This document shows, one piece after another, positions 1 to 8,954 of a stretch of 19,040 nt of DNA (positions within the stretch are counted from its first letter, which is position 1; each line of letters begins with the position of its first letter). Below the pieces are notes generated by a model. The model was not told the DNA's origin and searched no databases. It saw only the letters and a program-made list of their open reading frames with translations. The position numbers were made by a program, and so were the translations under genes. The DNA is taken from positions 1-19,040 of the forward strand of contig LT642410.1 of assembly GCA_900128585.1 (NCBI GenBank). The letters run 5' to 3'. This stretch comes from Stramenopiles sp. TOSAG23-3 (Eukaryota; Sar).

Positions 1-100
1 ATTATTAAATCTATAAGGACATGTATACATATCCAAATGCGGAAGAAGAGAACGACTGACGACTGACTTCTTTCTATAATAAAATGGTGAACAACTCTCT

Positions 101-152
<52 letters not shown>

Positions 153-538
153 ATTTATATATTATCTATTATCCGTTATACATTTTTAGATAATTAATAA
201 ATACATGGTCATAGTAGTCTTATACATTATGATTTATGTTATTATTAGATAATATTATATGATGATGATGATGCTATTTCCATATTTTATAAAATAAAAG
301 GAACAATACGAAGAAATATTGCGCACACCACCACACACCTCCTAACTTAAAATCGAAGACAACTGGTATGATGATGGTGCGTCAGTGTGCCACCAGTATC
401 ATTTTAATATAATATATGTTTTTTTTTTCATTAATTAAAATTAATATGTACTGCGAACTGAACTCTAAAAACTTAAAGAGTATAATATGTTTGATTTTTC
501 TACATTAAAAATAGACAACCGATGATCAATGATTTATG
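1..538. other. AT-rich spacer downstream of the bZIP gene
   Basis: No coding region is visible. The stretch is AT-rich and holds a TTTC microsatellite (100-152), a short GATGAT run near 258-272 and several poly-T runs. It lies 3' of the minus-strand bZIP gene, so it should contain that gene's 3' UTR and polyadenylation site, but I cannot point to a specific signal in such AT-rich DNA. Confidence 0.6.
100..152. repeat. TTTC tetranucleotide microsatellite
   Basis: About twelve to thirteen uninterrupted TTTC/CTTT units form a pure pyrimidine tract on the plus strand. This is a simple sequence repeat in non-coding DNA, and its length is likely to vary between strains. Confidence 0.95.
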
Positions 539-1930
539 TTAGTAGATACTGTCCCGCCCACCGAAAAAGAATACGGGCAAGTCCTTCGCAGGACCGTTGC
601 TACCAGCGACCGGCGTGGTGGTGGGGAAGTAGTCCCCACTCGGTCTCACGGGAGAGCCGAACAGTCCCCCGTCGACAACACTAGAGTTGGTTTGAAGCTT
701 CAGCCTTGGGGACTTTTCTTGGGCGTCGGGGACGTTAAACTTTTGGCCGCAGATGTCCAGGCCGCCGATGGAAATTGCATTTTTTGCCGACCAAGTTAAA
801 AATTTCTTCTTCTGGCCCTCCTGGCACAGGGTCGACAGTTGTGCGTTCATGTTATCTACGACGGGGAGATCCTTGAGCCCCTGCTCTATGCACAGGTACA
901 AACACTGTTTCAGGTAAACGGACAGGGTGAATTCATGGGTCGCGCCAGAGGCGAGCTCAATGCCGTTCATTTTTTTCAACTGCTCCTCCGTCAGCCCAAC
1001 TTTGGTGACCATGTCTGCCCGCAACCGCTCCATTTTCTCTAGTTTGTCGGGGGTGTACCCTAGCGCGGCGCAGTTTGCCTCGGACGTGCTCCTGGAGCCG
1101 CCGGCCCAGCCCAGCAGGGACATTCGCAGGGTGTTGCTCGCGAGCCCGTCGATGTGGGCCCGGATCCCTTTGACGAGCTGCGCGATCGTGGTCTTCCGCG
1201 ACTCCTCGTCCATGAATTCGGGGTGGTTCATGTCTACGCCTAAACTATTTATGTTCAATTTCTCGTGGTCCGTCCAATCCAGGCCCTTGATAGCCTCGAT
1301 CTGCTGCTCCAGCTTCTTCACCTTTACTTCTAAAATGTCCGCCATCAGACGCTTTCGCTGTCGCCTGAGCCGCGCGGACGCTCTATTCCTCGCCAACCGA
1401 CGACTCTTTCGCTCGTCCTCCGTCTGGAGGCCCTCGTACACGTCCAGGAATTCAGGGCAGGACACGATCCGCTTCAGCTTCTTCGCGTCAAAGGCCGGAA
1501 TGTTCCCCATGGTGCTGTCAGAAATTGGCACCGTCAAGTGCCGGCGTGGCTCGTTCGACGCGGCGCCCACCACGAGGTCCTCCTCCTCCCCCTCTTCCGC
1601 CAATGCCGCCAGGTCGGGGCAGGACTGCGCCGAACGCTTCAGGCCTTTCCTGAGCGGCGGGCGGCGAATCTTGTCGACCGCCCGTTCTGCCGCAAGTCTC
1701 GACAGCGTCGCCTCGTCGAACTGGACTTTTGCCGTCTCCGTCCTGGACGGAGAGTTCCCCGCCGTCGCAAGGGTAAGCCCAGCCAGGTCGGGCGTGCTCG
1801 TTGACTTCTTCAGTATTCCGCCCGTCGAGTACGCATCTGGTGTTTTCAGACGTTTCGTGGACGCCGCGCGCTGAAAGTCCTGGTACTCTTCTCCCGCAGG
1901 AAGGGCTATGCCCCCGTTCGCAAACTGCAT
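539..1930 (-). CDS. bZIP transcription factor
   Basis: Predicted 463-residue basic leucine zipper DNA-binding protein, expected to act in the nucleus as a dimer. The basic region spans about residues 175-194. It has the family signature Asn182-x7-Arg190 (NRASARLRR), followed in correct register by Leu200, Leu207 and Ile214, so the zipper is short. The C-terminal half after residue 214 is probably helical and not recognised. The N-terminal half is low-complexity and carries three copies of a basic-Ser/Thr-Pro-Asp/Glu motif (residues 40-49, 97-107, 152-162). The start is the first in-frame ATG (1930). The frame stays open upstream but only with a GTG at 2047, which is unlikely in a eukaryote. 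A pyrimidine-rich tract precedes the ATG, and ATGCAG could itself be a splice acceptor, so an upstream exon is possible. The bZIP class is secure; the regulated genes are unknown. Confidence 0.88.
   Translation of the reverse strand: MQFANGGIALPAGEEYQDFQRAASTKRLKTPDAYSTGGILKKSTSTPDLAGLTLATAGNSPSRTETAKVQFDEATLSRLAAERAVDKIRRPPLRKGLKRSAQSCPDLAALAEEGEEEDLVVGAASNEPRRHLTVPISDSTMGNIPAFDAKKLKRIVSCPEFLDVYEGLQTEDERKSRRLARNRASARLRRQRKRLMADILEVKVKKLEQQIEAIKGLDWTDHEKLNINSLGVDMNHPEFMDEESRKTTIAQLVKGIRAHIDGLASNTLRMSLLGWAGGSRSTSEANCAALGYTPDKLEKMERLRADMVTKVGLTEEQLKKMNGIELASGATHEFTLSVYLKQCLYLCIEQGLKDLPVVDNMNAQLSTLCQEGQKKKFLTWSAKNAISIGGLDICGQKFNVPDAQEKSPRLKLQTNSSVVDGGLFGSPVRPSGDYFPTTTPVAGSNGPAKDLPVFFFGGRDSIY
1289..1408 (-). 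other. bZIP basic region and leucine zipper
   Basis: Codons for residues 175-214 of the bZIP protein. They include the DNA-contacting Asn182 and Arg190, a run of Arg/Lys, and the heptad positions Leu200, Leu207 and Ile214. The spacing from Asn182 to Leu200 is the same as in classical bZIP proteins. Confidence 0.85.
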
Positions 1931-3098
1931 GGTGGAAGGAAGGAAGGGAGGGGAAGGGACAAACCGTTCAATTGCACAATGACGAAACCAATTTTCGATC
2001 GCTGTGTCGTCTGTGTGTATGTTTAACCTGTTTAGAAACAAACGCACACAAAGATTTTGTTTTGGTCGATAAAATCAACAATGGCATTAAATTCTTAAAT
2101 AATTTACATTTTATTATCTTCTATAAAAAATATTATTAATTTATTATTTATTATAAAAATAATAAAATTATATTATTATTTTATTCCATGTTCTGTTGTT
2201 GTTGTTCTTCTGTTTATTAATATTTTTATTACTATTTGTTTTTTTTTTAATAATAATAATATTTTACCAAGGTATTATAAGGCAGTAGCATTACATTTTT
2301 TTTTGTTGATTAAAAATACCTTCTTGAATGGATATTATACAACAACACAACGAGTGCATTGAAAAATACTTCTAAGAAGAAATTGAACCATAAGATTTAA
2401 CATAGGAATAATAAGGAAAAGTTAAAAAACAAAATGTTCTCCTCACTATAGCCCCTTAGTTCCCTCGTAGCTCTTCGCAAAAAAAGAAAAGAAAAGTGAA
2501 AGAATACAAATTATACCTATTTAAATACTAATTAAATACAAATAAAGGTTCTATTACTATAGTGATACCTACGAGGAATAATAGAATAAGAGAGAGAGAC
2601 GATTAGGAAACCACAATTTTCTAAACAGGGACATAGTAGAACAAAGACACAATACTTAAAAATAATATATTTTAACCAAAACACAAAACACAAAACACAG
2701 CCCCTCTTCATTATTCATGTTAAATAATAGGGTTATTAATTGGGTAATAAATAATTATTATTTGTTTCTTCAATAAAAAAGAAGTTGTTGAATTATAAAT
2801 TATAAATTTTAAATAATTTAAAAAAACGTTACAAATTAATTTATTCATCAGCCCGCGCGGTACGGTGGTGTGTAGTAGTAGTAAGAAAAGTAACGAAAGA
2901 AACAAAAACAAAAAATAAACCATCATTATCAAAATAATGAATATATAATGTACAGTATATATGTACGTATATGTATAAAAACGAGTGCATTTTAGTCAAT
3001 GGAAGGTAAATAGTAATCCCGACACTTAAGAGTTCAGCAATATAAGTTGAACGATTGAGAACTCCAATACTACACCATAATTCGATTGAATATACCAT
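1931..3098. other. Divergent intergenic region between bZIP and WW/PDZ genes
   Basis: About 1.17 kb of AT-rich DNA separates two divergently transcribed genes, so both promoters should lie here. On the minus strand the 28 nt just upstream of the bZIP ATG are almost entirely C/T. The remainder is poly-A/T runs and short trinucleotide runs (TTG near 2197, AAT near 2251). I see no convincing gene, RNA or core promoter motif. A minus-strand open frame at the right side overlaps the WW gene antisense and looks spurious. Confidence 0.6.
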
Positions 3099-4619
3099 AT
3101 GGGAGGCGGGGCATCTGTTGCACAGCAAGAGGCTGCACGGCCGGGCGATGGTTCGGACATAACAACGGCAAAAGGTTATGTCCAAGAAGTACAGCGGTTG
3201 CGTTCTATGATTCGCTCGATAAATGATTTGCCACCGGGATGGGTTGCGTACGAGCAGGAAGACGGGAACATGTACTACTACCATGAAGATTCTGGGGCGG
3301 TCCAGTGGCAGCACCCATCCGAGGAAACGGTTGCAAGCGCAGCGGAAGCGTGCGACAAGACACCATCCCAGGAAGAGATTGGAAAATCGTTTCATGTGTT
3401 CCACACGCGGATGAGGGCGGCTGCAGAGCATGTGGTCTCCACGCTGATCGAGGAGGAAGTGAGGTACGAGCATGAAATCAACGTCGAGATGCTACAATAC
3501 ATACAGTCGATGAGGGAACAGTTGATGAATTTGAAAGGTCATAGCCAGTCCACCTCGGCCGAGGCTGCAAGAGAGAGGTGCGATGAGGAGCAGATGGAGG
3601 CAGAGTACAACGCCGTTGAAATGGCCAAGATTCAGCACTCGGAAAAAGAATCCAATCACAGCAAGCTAATGGCAAAGCTGGAGAAGAAGCGGAAAGAAAA
3701 GCGGCGGAGGTTGCAAGAAAAGAGACGTGCCAACCACTCCGCAATCGAAAGGATCGAAAACACATTTCAGACAGAAATTACGCAAAGTGCGTCCAATTAC
3801 GAGGCGGCTGCATCCGCCGACCCAACAGACGATGCTGCCTGGGTCGAGGTCCTGGACGACGCTACCGGAAAAGTCTACTGGTGGCACCCTACCAAAGGTT
3901 CGGCATGGGAAAAGCCCGTCGATGCACAGGACTCAATCTTGAGAAAGGTCTCAACCGAAGCGAAGCCCGAGAAGGGTGCAGAAATCAATGTGGACATAAA
4001 AACGTTCACTGTGGAATGGCTGAACAGGCACGCAGTAAAGGTCGAGCGAGTGAAAAACCAAGCGCTGTGGGAGAAAGCTTTGGCGTTGGAGGAGGAGCTT
4101 GCCCAGGAACGAGAAAAGCACCATCAAGAAGATATTACAGCATCAGACACCGTGGAAGACTTTGTGAATTTACAGAATCAGGACGTTGCCAGCCTGGAAC
4201 AGCAGAGTGTGGAACAAGCTCCCCCTGCCGCCGAGGAGACTGCCTCACCGACGGAGTCCACGGCCATGGATTACAACGCAGCTTCGGAGGAGGGGCAGAA
4301 GGTTGCGGAAGAAGAGCAAGTGGCGGGGACTACAGAACCCATTCACACCCTTCAAACCGTTCAAATATTATTTCAAGACGGACCCCTTGGCCTGGAACTT
4401 GTCGATCGGAAGCATGGGGGGGTAATCGTAAAGACCGTAACAAAAGGTTACCAAGCGGCCAAAACTAGAATAATACGACGAAGCTTCGGGATTTACAAGA
4501 TTAATGAAGTTGACTATTCTCAGTCCGACTTGAAGAGCGTCATGGAAGCCCTGCGATCATCGTCTCGTCCCCTTACCATTGTCTTCACTTTGCCCGGTGA
4601 ATTAAACTTCCTTAATTAA
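3099..4619 (+). CDS. WW-coiled coil-WW-PDZ scaffold protein with N-myristoylation signal
   Basis: Predicted 506-residue cytoplasmic adaptor. The N-terminus MGGGASV matches the N-myristoylation consensus (Gly2, Ser6), which suggests membrane attachment. The first WW domain is at residues 44-73 (LPPGW, Trp48, Tyr-rich strand 59-61, Trp70, Pro73). A charged, probably coiled-coil region covers about 155-225 and is rich in Lys/Arg/Glu. The second WW domain is at 245-273 (Trp248, YWWHP, Trp270, Pro273). A Glu/Gln/Ala-rich linker follows. A PDZ-like domain occupies about 417-502, with PLGLEL (429-434) as the carboxylate-binding loop. WW domains usually bind proline-rich ligands and PDZ domains bind C-terminal tails, so the inferred job is to hold partners at a membrane. 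The start is the first ATG in the frame. I do not recognise a named orthologue. The domain calls are firm; the cellular role is inference. Confidence 0.85.
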   Translation: MGGGASVAQQEAARPGDGSDITTAKGYVQEVQRLRSMIRSINDLPPGWVAYEQEDGNMYYYHEDSGAVQWQHPSEETVASAAEACDKTPSQEEIGKSFHVFHTRMRAAAEHVVSTLIEEEVRYEHEINVEMLQYIQSMREQLMNLKGHSQSTSAEAARERCDEEQMEAEYNAVEMAKIQHSEKESNHSKLMAKLEKKRKEKRRRLQEKRRANHSAIERIENTFQTEITQSASNYEAAASADPTDDAAWVEVLDDATGKVYWWHPTKGSAWEKPVDAQDSILRKVSTEAKPEKGAEINVDIKTFTVEWLNRHAVKVERVKNQALWEKALALEEELAQEREKHHQEDITASDTVEDFVNLQNQDVASLEQQSVEQAPPAAEETASPTESTAMDYNAASEEGQKVAEEEQVAGTTEPIHTLQTVQILFQDGPLGLELVDRKHGGVIVKTVTKGYQAAKTRIIRRSFGIYKINEVDYSQSDLKSVMEALRSSSRPLTIVFTLPGELNFLN

Positions 4620-5135
4620 GAGATCCAAAACAAGTATTAAATATTCAGCCGGTGAACCTTTCTTATTTTTAGTAACATTATTTCTTGGACTATCATAACT
4701 TTCCATTTTTTCCATCTTTCCCTTTTTTTACTAACAACAAAATATTTAAGTGTGACGTTGTAGTTTTCTTTTTTACAATATGTATATATAAAATATAAAA
4801 AACAAGAAAATTGGCTGTTGTTATATTTAAGTAATTAAATTTAGCGTCCTCATACCCTAATCCTAACTTGGTTCTGTAGTTTTGTTTCATTGTTGGTTAA
4901 CCAGGAAGAACGAGAAGAAGAAGAAGAATTCTTCTTGAAGGAAAAAAAAGAAGAAGAAGAAGGAAAAAAATGACAACAACACAAAGGAAAAACAACAACA
5001 AAACACAATGAATGAGGTCTGTTAGTTTGTTTAAAAAGAAAAGAGTGATTTCTTGATCGATAATATTCAGCACTGTCTCGAAGAAACCAAACTTGACCCC
5101 TCTCCCAACATCCTCCTCTCTTGTTGAGAAAGTGT
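4620..5135. other. Spacer between WW/PDZ gene and helicase gene
   Basis: AT-rich spacer between two plus-strand genes, holding the 3' end of the first and the promoter and leader of the second. It contains one copy of the dispersed repeat (4797-4845). A purine-rich GAA/GGAAA stretch (about 4903-4970) contains the 16-bp perfect palindrome AAGAAGAATTCTTCTT (4921-4936). No gene is visible. Confidence 0.6.
4797..4845 (-). repeat. Dispersed repeat copy A
   Basis: Minus-strand copy of the short repeat with core AACAGCCAATTTTCTTG. On the minus strand it is preceded by GCTAAATTTAATTACTTAAA, also found before copy F at 15640. The two copies match over about 45 bp, apart from a 5-nt difference (ATAAC extra in this copy) directly before AACAGCC. 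It lies about 180 bp past the WW/PDZ stop codon. Confidence 0.85.
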
Positions 5136-8100
5136 ATGAAATCGACCATGGCAAGAATACAAAATGGTGCAGGCGTGCAGCTGCCGGAATGTTGTTCCTG
5201 TCACTGGCAAGTTCGGCATCCTGGGCTTATGGCGGGGGAAGCGGAGTTGGCGAAACTGAAGGCCCGCTTTAAATCTGAATTTCACAAATTGCAACACATG
5301 CAACAGTTTGTATGTCCGTTTTGTACAATAAGTCGCTGGAAAACACTCAATCAGAGTGTTAAAAAGAAAAGACTGAGGGAATTGATAGAGTTACAAAGAA
5401 CTTACCCGGTAGGCCAAGTGTTTGTTCATCCAGGTACGCACTGGTACCCTCCTCTGCGGCCGCCGAAATCGGGTTTATGGACCCCGGATGCACCCGAGAA
5501 ATCACAGGACTCACTTGAACCAAAAGTTGAACATCTCAGTAGGGAAGAGCCATCGTCAACTCCGCTCAGACCAGAACTGAAACTTGTGACTGACTGGAGT
5601 CGGGAGTCGCCCCCCCCAGAAATGTCTGCCTCGATTCGAAGGCGCCTCTTGAACGTCGCGTTACTGGACACGTCCATGTTGCGGGATATTATGCTGCCGA
5701 AGCACGGGGCGACACTATCGCAGTCTTTTTGCAATTTTGGAAACTTTGGTTTTATGGAGGGGCCAAGGACCGGTGTGCTCGGAACTGTCCAGGTGCAACT
5801 GCGGGTCGATTATGAAAACAATGAAAAATCATCGTATTGGTTGACTGGGATTGTCAATACATCTGTATCCAAAAAGGCCAGTGCACCTGTGTTTTCCCAT
5901 AAACCGACGTCGGGGAAGGGGAAACATTCTTTCCCAGTGCTCCTGCAGAGTTCTTACGATATAGAGGTAGTGCTTCACAGCACACCTGGGTTCTCTGGCA
6001 TATGCCACTCGTGGCTCTTCCTCTCAATATGCAGAGTCGATTGCACGGCGGTTGGAGTCCAACAGACAAACTTTGTTGTGGGTGCCCTTTGCGCAGCGCA
6101 TTTTGACGAGTCAAGAGTTGAAAAGAGCAAGGAAGGCAGTGAGCCCAAGGCAGAAAAGACGAAGCTGAATTATAGGGCATGCGAATACGTTCCCCTGTCG
6201 CTCCGGAGCATATTTTCACACTCTCCCACATCCTTGGACGACATGATATGCCACGAAAACAACGCTCATTTTCCCTTTCGAGCTTCTCGCCTGGTTTTTT
6301 TGAAAACAAATCTGGCCAAATGCTACAATCAACTTTTGGGCATGAATTCCAGGGACATCGGCAACGAACTAGTTTGGCCGAACAAAGATTGGGCTGATTC
6401 AGCACTCAGTCCAGAAACTCGAAGGTACAGCCTTTACGACGAGCTGCTGCTGGCAGGTCCACAGGCCCACAAGTTCGCCCGCCAAAAGCAGGACGTGATA
6501 ACTCGACACCACTACTTACGGCATTGGTGGGTCTTGCTGAACATCGAAGAGAATCGACATGTTGGGGATTTGAAGTCACTCGACGTGCACAACACATCTT
6601 TTCGTATGAACACGCGGTACCCTGGCGAAAAGGTTCGTGTTGCTGTCAACATACCTGGTGTGGACGAGAAACGGCCAAATTTGACGTACGGGATGGCCAT
6701 TAATTTAAGGGTAACGAAGAATGACAATGGGAAAAGCAGCACATTTGAAATGATGGGGTACGTCGCAGACCGTCGAGGGACAAACGTGCAAATAGATCTG
6801 TCCTCGCGTTCAATGATGGAGTGCGCGGCAGCAACTGGGGCGGCCTCGCTGGAAGCGTTTTTAACGCAAACCATTTTCCACTTGCGATTTACGCACCAAA
6901 AAGACTATTTCCAAGCAATGCGCTTAGCATTGCTCTTTCTTCATACCGACCACCGCACACTTTTTCCGACACGGAACTCTTTGAAAAGATCCGCCAACAA
7001 GCGGCCAAATGCAATAGTCGACGCTGTCGTAAACAAACTTACCGATTCTGCTGCATGGGTTGATAACCAAGTGAACGGGGAGCAGAGAGTAGCAGTAGGC
7101 ACAATTCTCAGTGGGGAATGTGGGTTTGCACCAATTGTTATCCATGGCCCGCCCGGAACTGGGAAAACTAAGACCGTGGTGGAAGCAGTAAATCAAATCG
7201 TTCGCGCAGATTTTGCTTTGAACGCCTACGCACACCGAAAAATTCTCTTGACTGCCCCAAGCGATATTGCATGCGACATCATCTGTTCACGTCTCTCAGC
7301 ATCCCTGGGCACTAACGAAATGCACAGAATGAACTTGCCACAAAGAAAAGTAAACGAAGTCGTAGAAATGGCGATACTACCATACTGCAACCTTGGGCAG
7401 ACGGGCGAATTCCAACTAAGTGATATCGATTCGTTGAAATCCTACCGAGTCATTGTGTGCACTTGCGCTGCTTCGGCATTGCTGCTTGGTTATCTTCCAG
7501 AATCCGCCGAACCGTGGGGAAGCAGTGAACTGTCAGATCAACCGTTATCGCGCATTAGCATTGCCAACCACTTTCAATATATTTTCATCGATGAAGCTGG
7601 CCAAGCGCTTGAGCCAGAAGTGCTGATTCCGATCACAGTTGGGCGCATTGGCGGTAGCAACGCCACTGTTGTTATGTCAGGGGACCCAAACCAATTAGAA
7701 GCTTCGGTGCGGTCCCCAGTAGCAAACAGTTTCGGTTTCGGCACCTCGTGCATGGAACGGCTGATGAAGCTTCCATTGTATAGTCCAAGTGCAGGAAAGA
7801 GCACATCTCCCTTTGTCTTTGTACGACTAATGGAAAACTATCGCTCTCACGTTGACATTCTCAAGTTTTCGGCCAGGGTCTTTTACGAGGATAGGATGGT
7901 CGCACGATGCGAACTGTCAAAGGCCAACCAGTTCTTAAATTGGGGACCCATTCCGAGAAAGGCCAGCGGGCAGCCATTCCCATTGGTTTTGCACAGCGTA
8001 GAGGGCTCTGAAGTCCTAGACATGGGATCAACCTCCCTGTATAATTTTGAAGAGGCAAACGCAGTCGTGGAGATAATTGAGGGGCTTCTTGCTGCTACAG

Positions 8101-8690
8101 AAATCAAGTGCAACACAGGCATGATCTCTGTCCTTGCTGCCTACTGGCAGCAGGTCCGGCTCATTCGAAAACAATTGCGCAAGAAGGAGTTGGGAAATGT
8201 TCGTGTTGGCGTCGTCGATGACTACCAAGGCCAGGAAGCCCCCATAACGATTCTTTCGTGTGTCTTGACACATCCCCAGCAGCAGATAAGCGAAAACGTA
8301 AGCCCGTTGACTGGTCTACTAGGGTGTCCGAAGCGTACTAATGTTGCATTGACGCGAGCTATGGGTTTGAGCATTGTGGTCGCCTCCCCCGAATTTTTGA
8401 GAAATGACGTGTATTTTGCCAGGCTTGCAAAGTACTGCTTGTTGAACAACGCATTGATTGGAAAATCCCCGTTTTCTCCGGACTCGGCAAACGGCGCGGA
8501 AGACATGAAGAGCAGCGAGTCCCCGGAAGACAGCAACCTCCTTACCGCGTGGAATTTCATGGAGCATTATGCAACAATGAGCCTCAAAAGTATGCGTTTG
8601 TTTTCAGAAAGTAACACCAGCGGGGCAGATGTGACATCTGTGGATGCGTTCTACAAGGAGGATACCCCATTCTTCGGGAATTCGCTGTAG
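5136..8690 (+). CDS. MOV10/SDE3-type superfamily 1 RNA helicase
   Basis: Predicted 1184-residue UPF1-like SF1B helicase of the MOV10/SDE3/Armitage branch, ATP-dependent 5'-3' RNA helicases linked to RNA silencing, transposon control and mRNA decay. Visible motifs: Walker A GPPGTGKT (671-678), motif II DEAGQALEPEVLIP (from 819), motif III GDPNQLEASVRSP (from 849), motif IV ENYRSH (900-905), motif V VVDDYQGQE (1026-1034) and motif VI NVALTRA (1069-1075). DEAG with LEPE after it, and GDPxQL followed by RSP, are typical of MOV10/SDE3 rather than UPF1 proper. Two CxxC pairs near the N-terminus (Cys19/22, Cys60/63) suggest a small zinc-binding element. Two in-frame ATGs lie 12 nt apart: 5136 has a weak context and 5148 has ACCATGG, so initiation may be at the second. 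All catalytic motifs are intact. Branch assignment is confident; the biological target is unknown. Confidence 0.92.
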   Translation: MKSTMARIQNGAGVQLPECCSCHWQVRHPGLMAGEAELAKLKARFKSEFHKLQHMQQFVCPFCTISRWKTLNQSVKKKRLRELIELQRTYPVGQVFVHPGTHWYPPLRPPKSGLWTPDAPEKSQDSLEPKVEHLSREEPSSTPLRPELKLVTDWSRESPPPEMSASIRRRLLNVALLDTSMLRDIMLPKHGATLSQSFCNFGNFGFMEGPRTGVLGTVQVQLRVDYENNEKSSYWLTGIVNTSVSKKASAPVFSHKPTSGKGKHSFPVLLQSSYDIEVVLHSTPGFSGICHSWLFLSICRVDCTAVGVQQTNFVVGALCAAHFDESRVEKSKEGSEPKAEKTKLNYRACEYVPLSLRSIFSHSPTSLDDMICHENNAHFPFRASRLVFLKTNLAKCYNQLLGMNSRDIGNELVWPNKDWADSALSPETRRYSLYDELLLAGPQAHKFARQKQDVITRHHYLRHWWVLLNIEENRHVGDLKSLDVHNTSFRMNTRYPGEKVRVAVNIPGVDEKRPNLTYGMAINLRVTKNDNGKSSTFEMMGYVADRRGTNVQIDLSSRSMMECAAATGAASLEAFLTQTIFHLRFTHQKDYFQAMRLALLFLHTDHRTLFPTRNSLKRSANKRPNAIVDAVVNKLTDSAAWVDNQVNGEQRVAVGTILSGECGFAPIVIHGPPGTGKTKTVVEAVNQIVRADFALNAYAHRKILLTAPSDIACDIICSRLSASLGTNEMHRMNLPQRKVNEVVEMAILPYCNLGQTGEFQLSDIDSLKSYRVIVCTCAASALLLGYLPESAEPWGSSELSDQPLSRISIANHFQYIFIDEAGQALEPEVLIPITVGRIGGSNATVVMSGDPNQLEASVRSPVANSFGFGTSCMERLMKLPLYSPSAGKSTSPFVFVRLMENYRSHVDILKFSARVFYEDRMVARCELSKANQFLNWGPIPRKASGQPFPLVLHSVEGSEVLDMGSTSLYNFEEANAVVEIIEGLLAATEIKCNTGMISVLAAYWQQVRLIRKQLRKKELGNVRVGVVDDYQGQEAPITILSCVLTHPQQQISENVSPLTGLLGCPKRTNVALTRAMGLSIVVASPEFLRNDVYFARLAKYCLLNNALIGKSPFSPDSANGAEDMKSSESPEDSNLLTAWNFMEHYATMSLKSMRLFSESNTSGADVTSVDAFYKEDTPFFGNSL

Positions 8691-8750
8691 TGTGAAAAAA
8701 ATATTTCTCTCCTGTGTACGTAGAGTATTACAGTAATAAAATATATTAAG

Positions 8751-8780
8751 TTAAATAACAGCCAATTTTCTTGTTTTTAA
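8751..8780 (+). repeat. Dispersed repeat copy B
   Basis: Near-consensus 30-bp copy of the dispersed repeat. It starts TTAAATAACAGCC, continues through the shared core and ends in a T-run and AA. It lies 60 bp downstream of the helicase stop codon, in the same orientation as the gene. Confidence 0.85.
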
Positions 8781-8946
8781 GTTATTTTTTGCTTTAAATA
8801 TTATTATATTAGACTACCTCTTCTCTTCTCTCTATTATGACTATTATTTATATAATAATAAATTAAGACGCGACACGCGACTCTTTCATTTTAGTATCCA
8901 TCCTCCTCCCTCCTCATTCCTCATCCTATTTTTTTTTCTAGACGAC

Positions 8947-8954
8947 TATAAATA
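8947..8954 (+). promoter_or_regulatory. Possible TATA box
   Basis: TATAAATA is an exact match to the eukaryotic TATA consensus and is followed by GG. The next gene downstream starts at 9393, far for a simple promoter. In AT-rich DNA such matches occur by chance, so this is only a candidate. Confidence 0.2.

Noticed and set aside
927-1874. Long plus-strand open frame (315 codons) antisense to the bZIP gene
   Set aside because: It mirrors the bZIP coding region, is Ser/Arg-rich without domain features, and the opposite strand has an unmistakable bZIP motif.
2041-2047. GTG start that would lengthen the bZIP protein by 39 residues
   Set aside because: GTG initiation is unusual in nuclear genes; the first in-frame ATG at 1930 has a good CACCATG context.
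2841-3473. Minus-strand open frame of about 210 codons
   Set aside because: Half lies antisense to the WW/PDZ gene and half in AT-rich spacer. Its product has no recognisable domain and a patchy Cys/Phe-rich composition.
5121-5135. TTG start five codons before the helicase ATG
   Set aside because: Non-ATG initiation is not needed; two in-frame ATGs follow at once.
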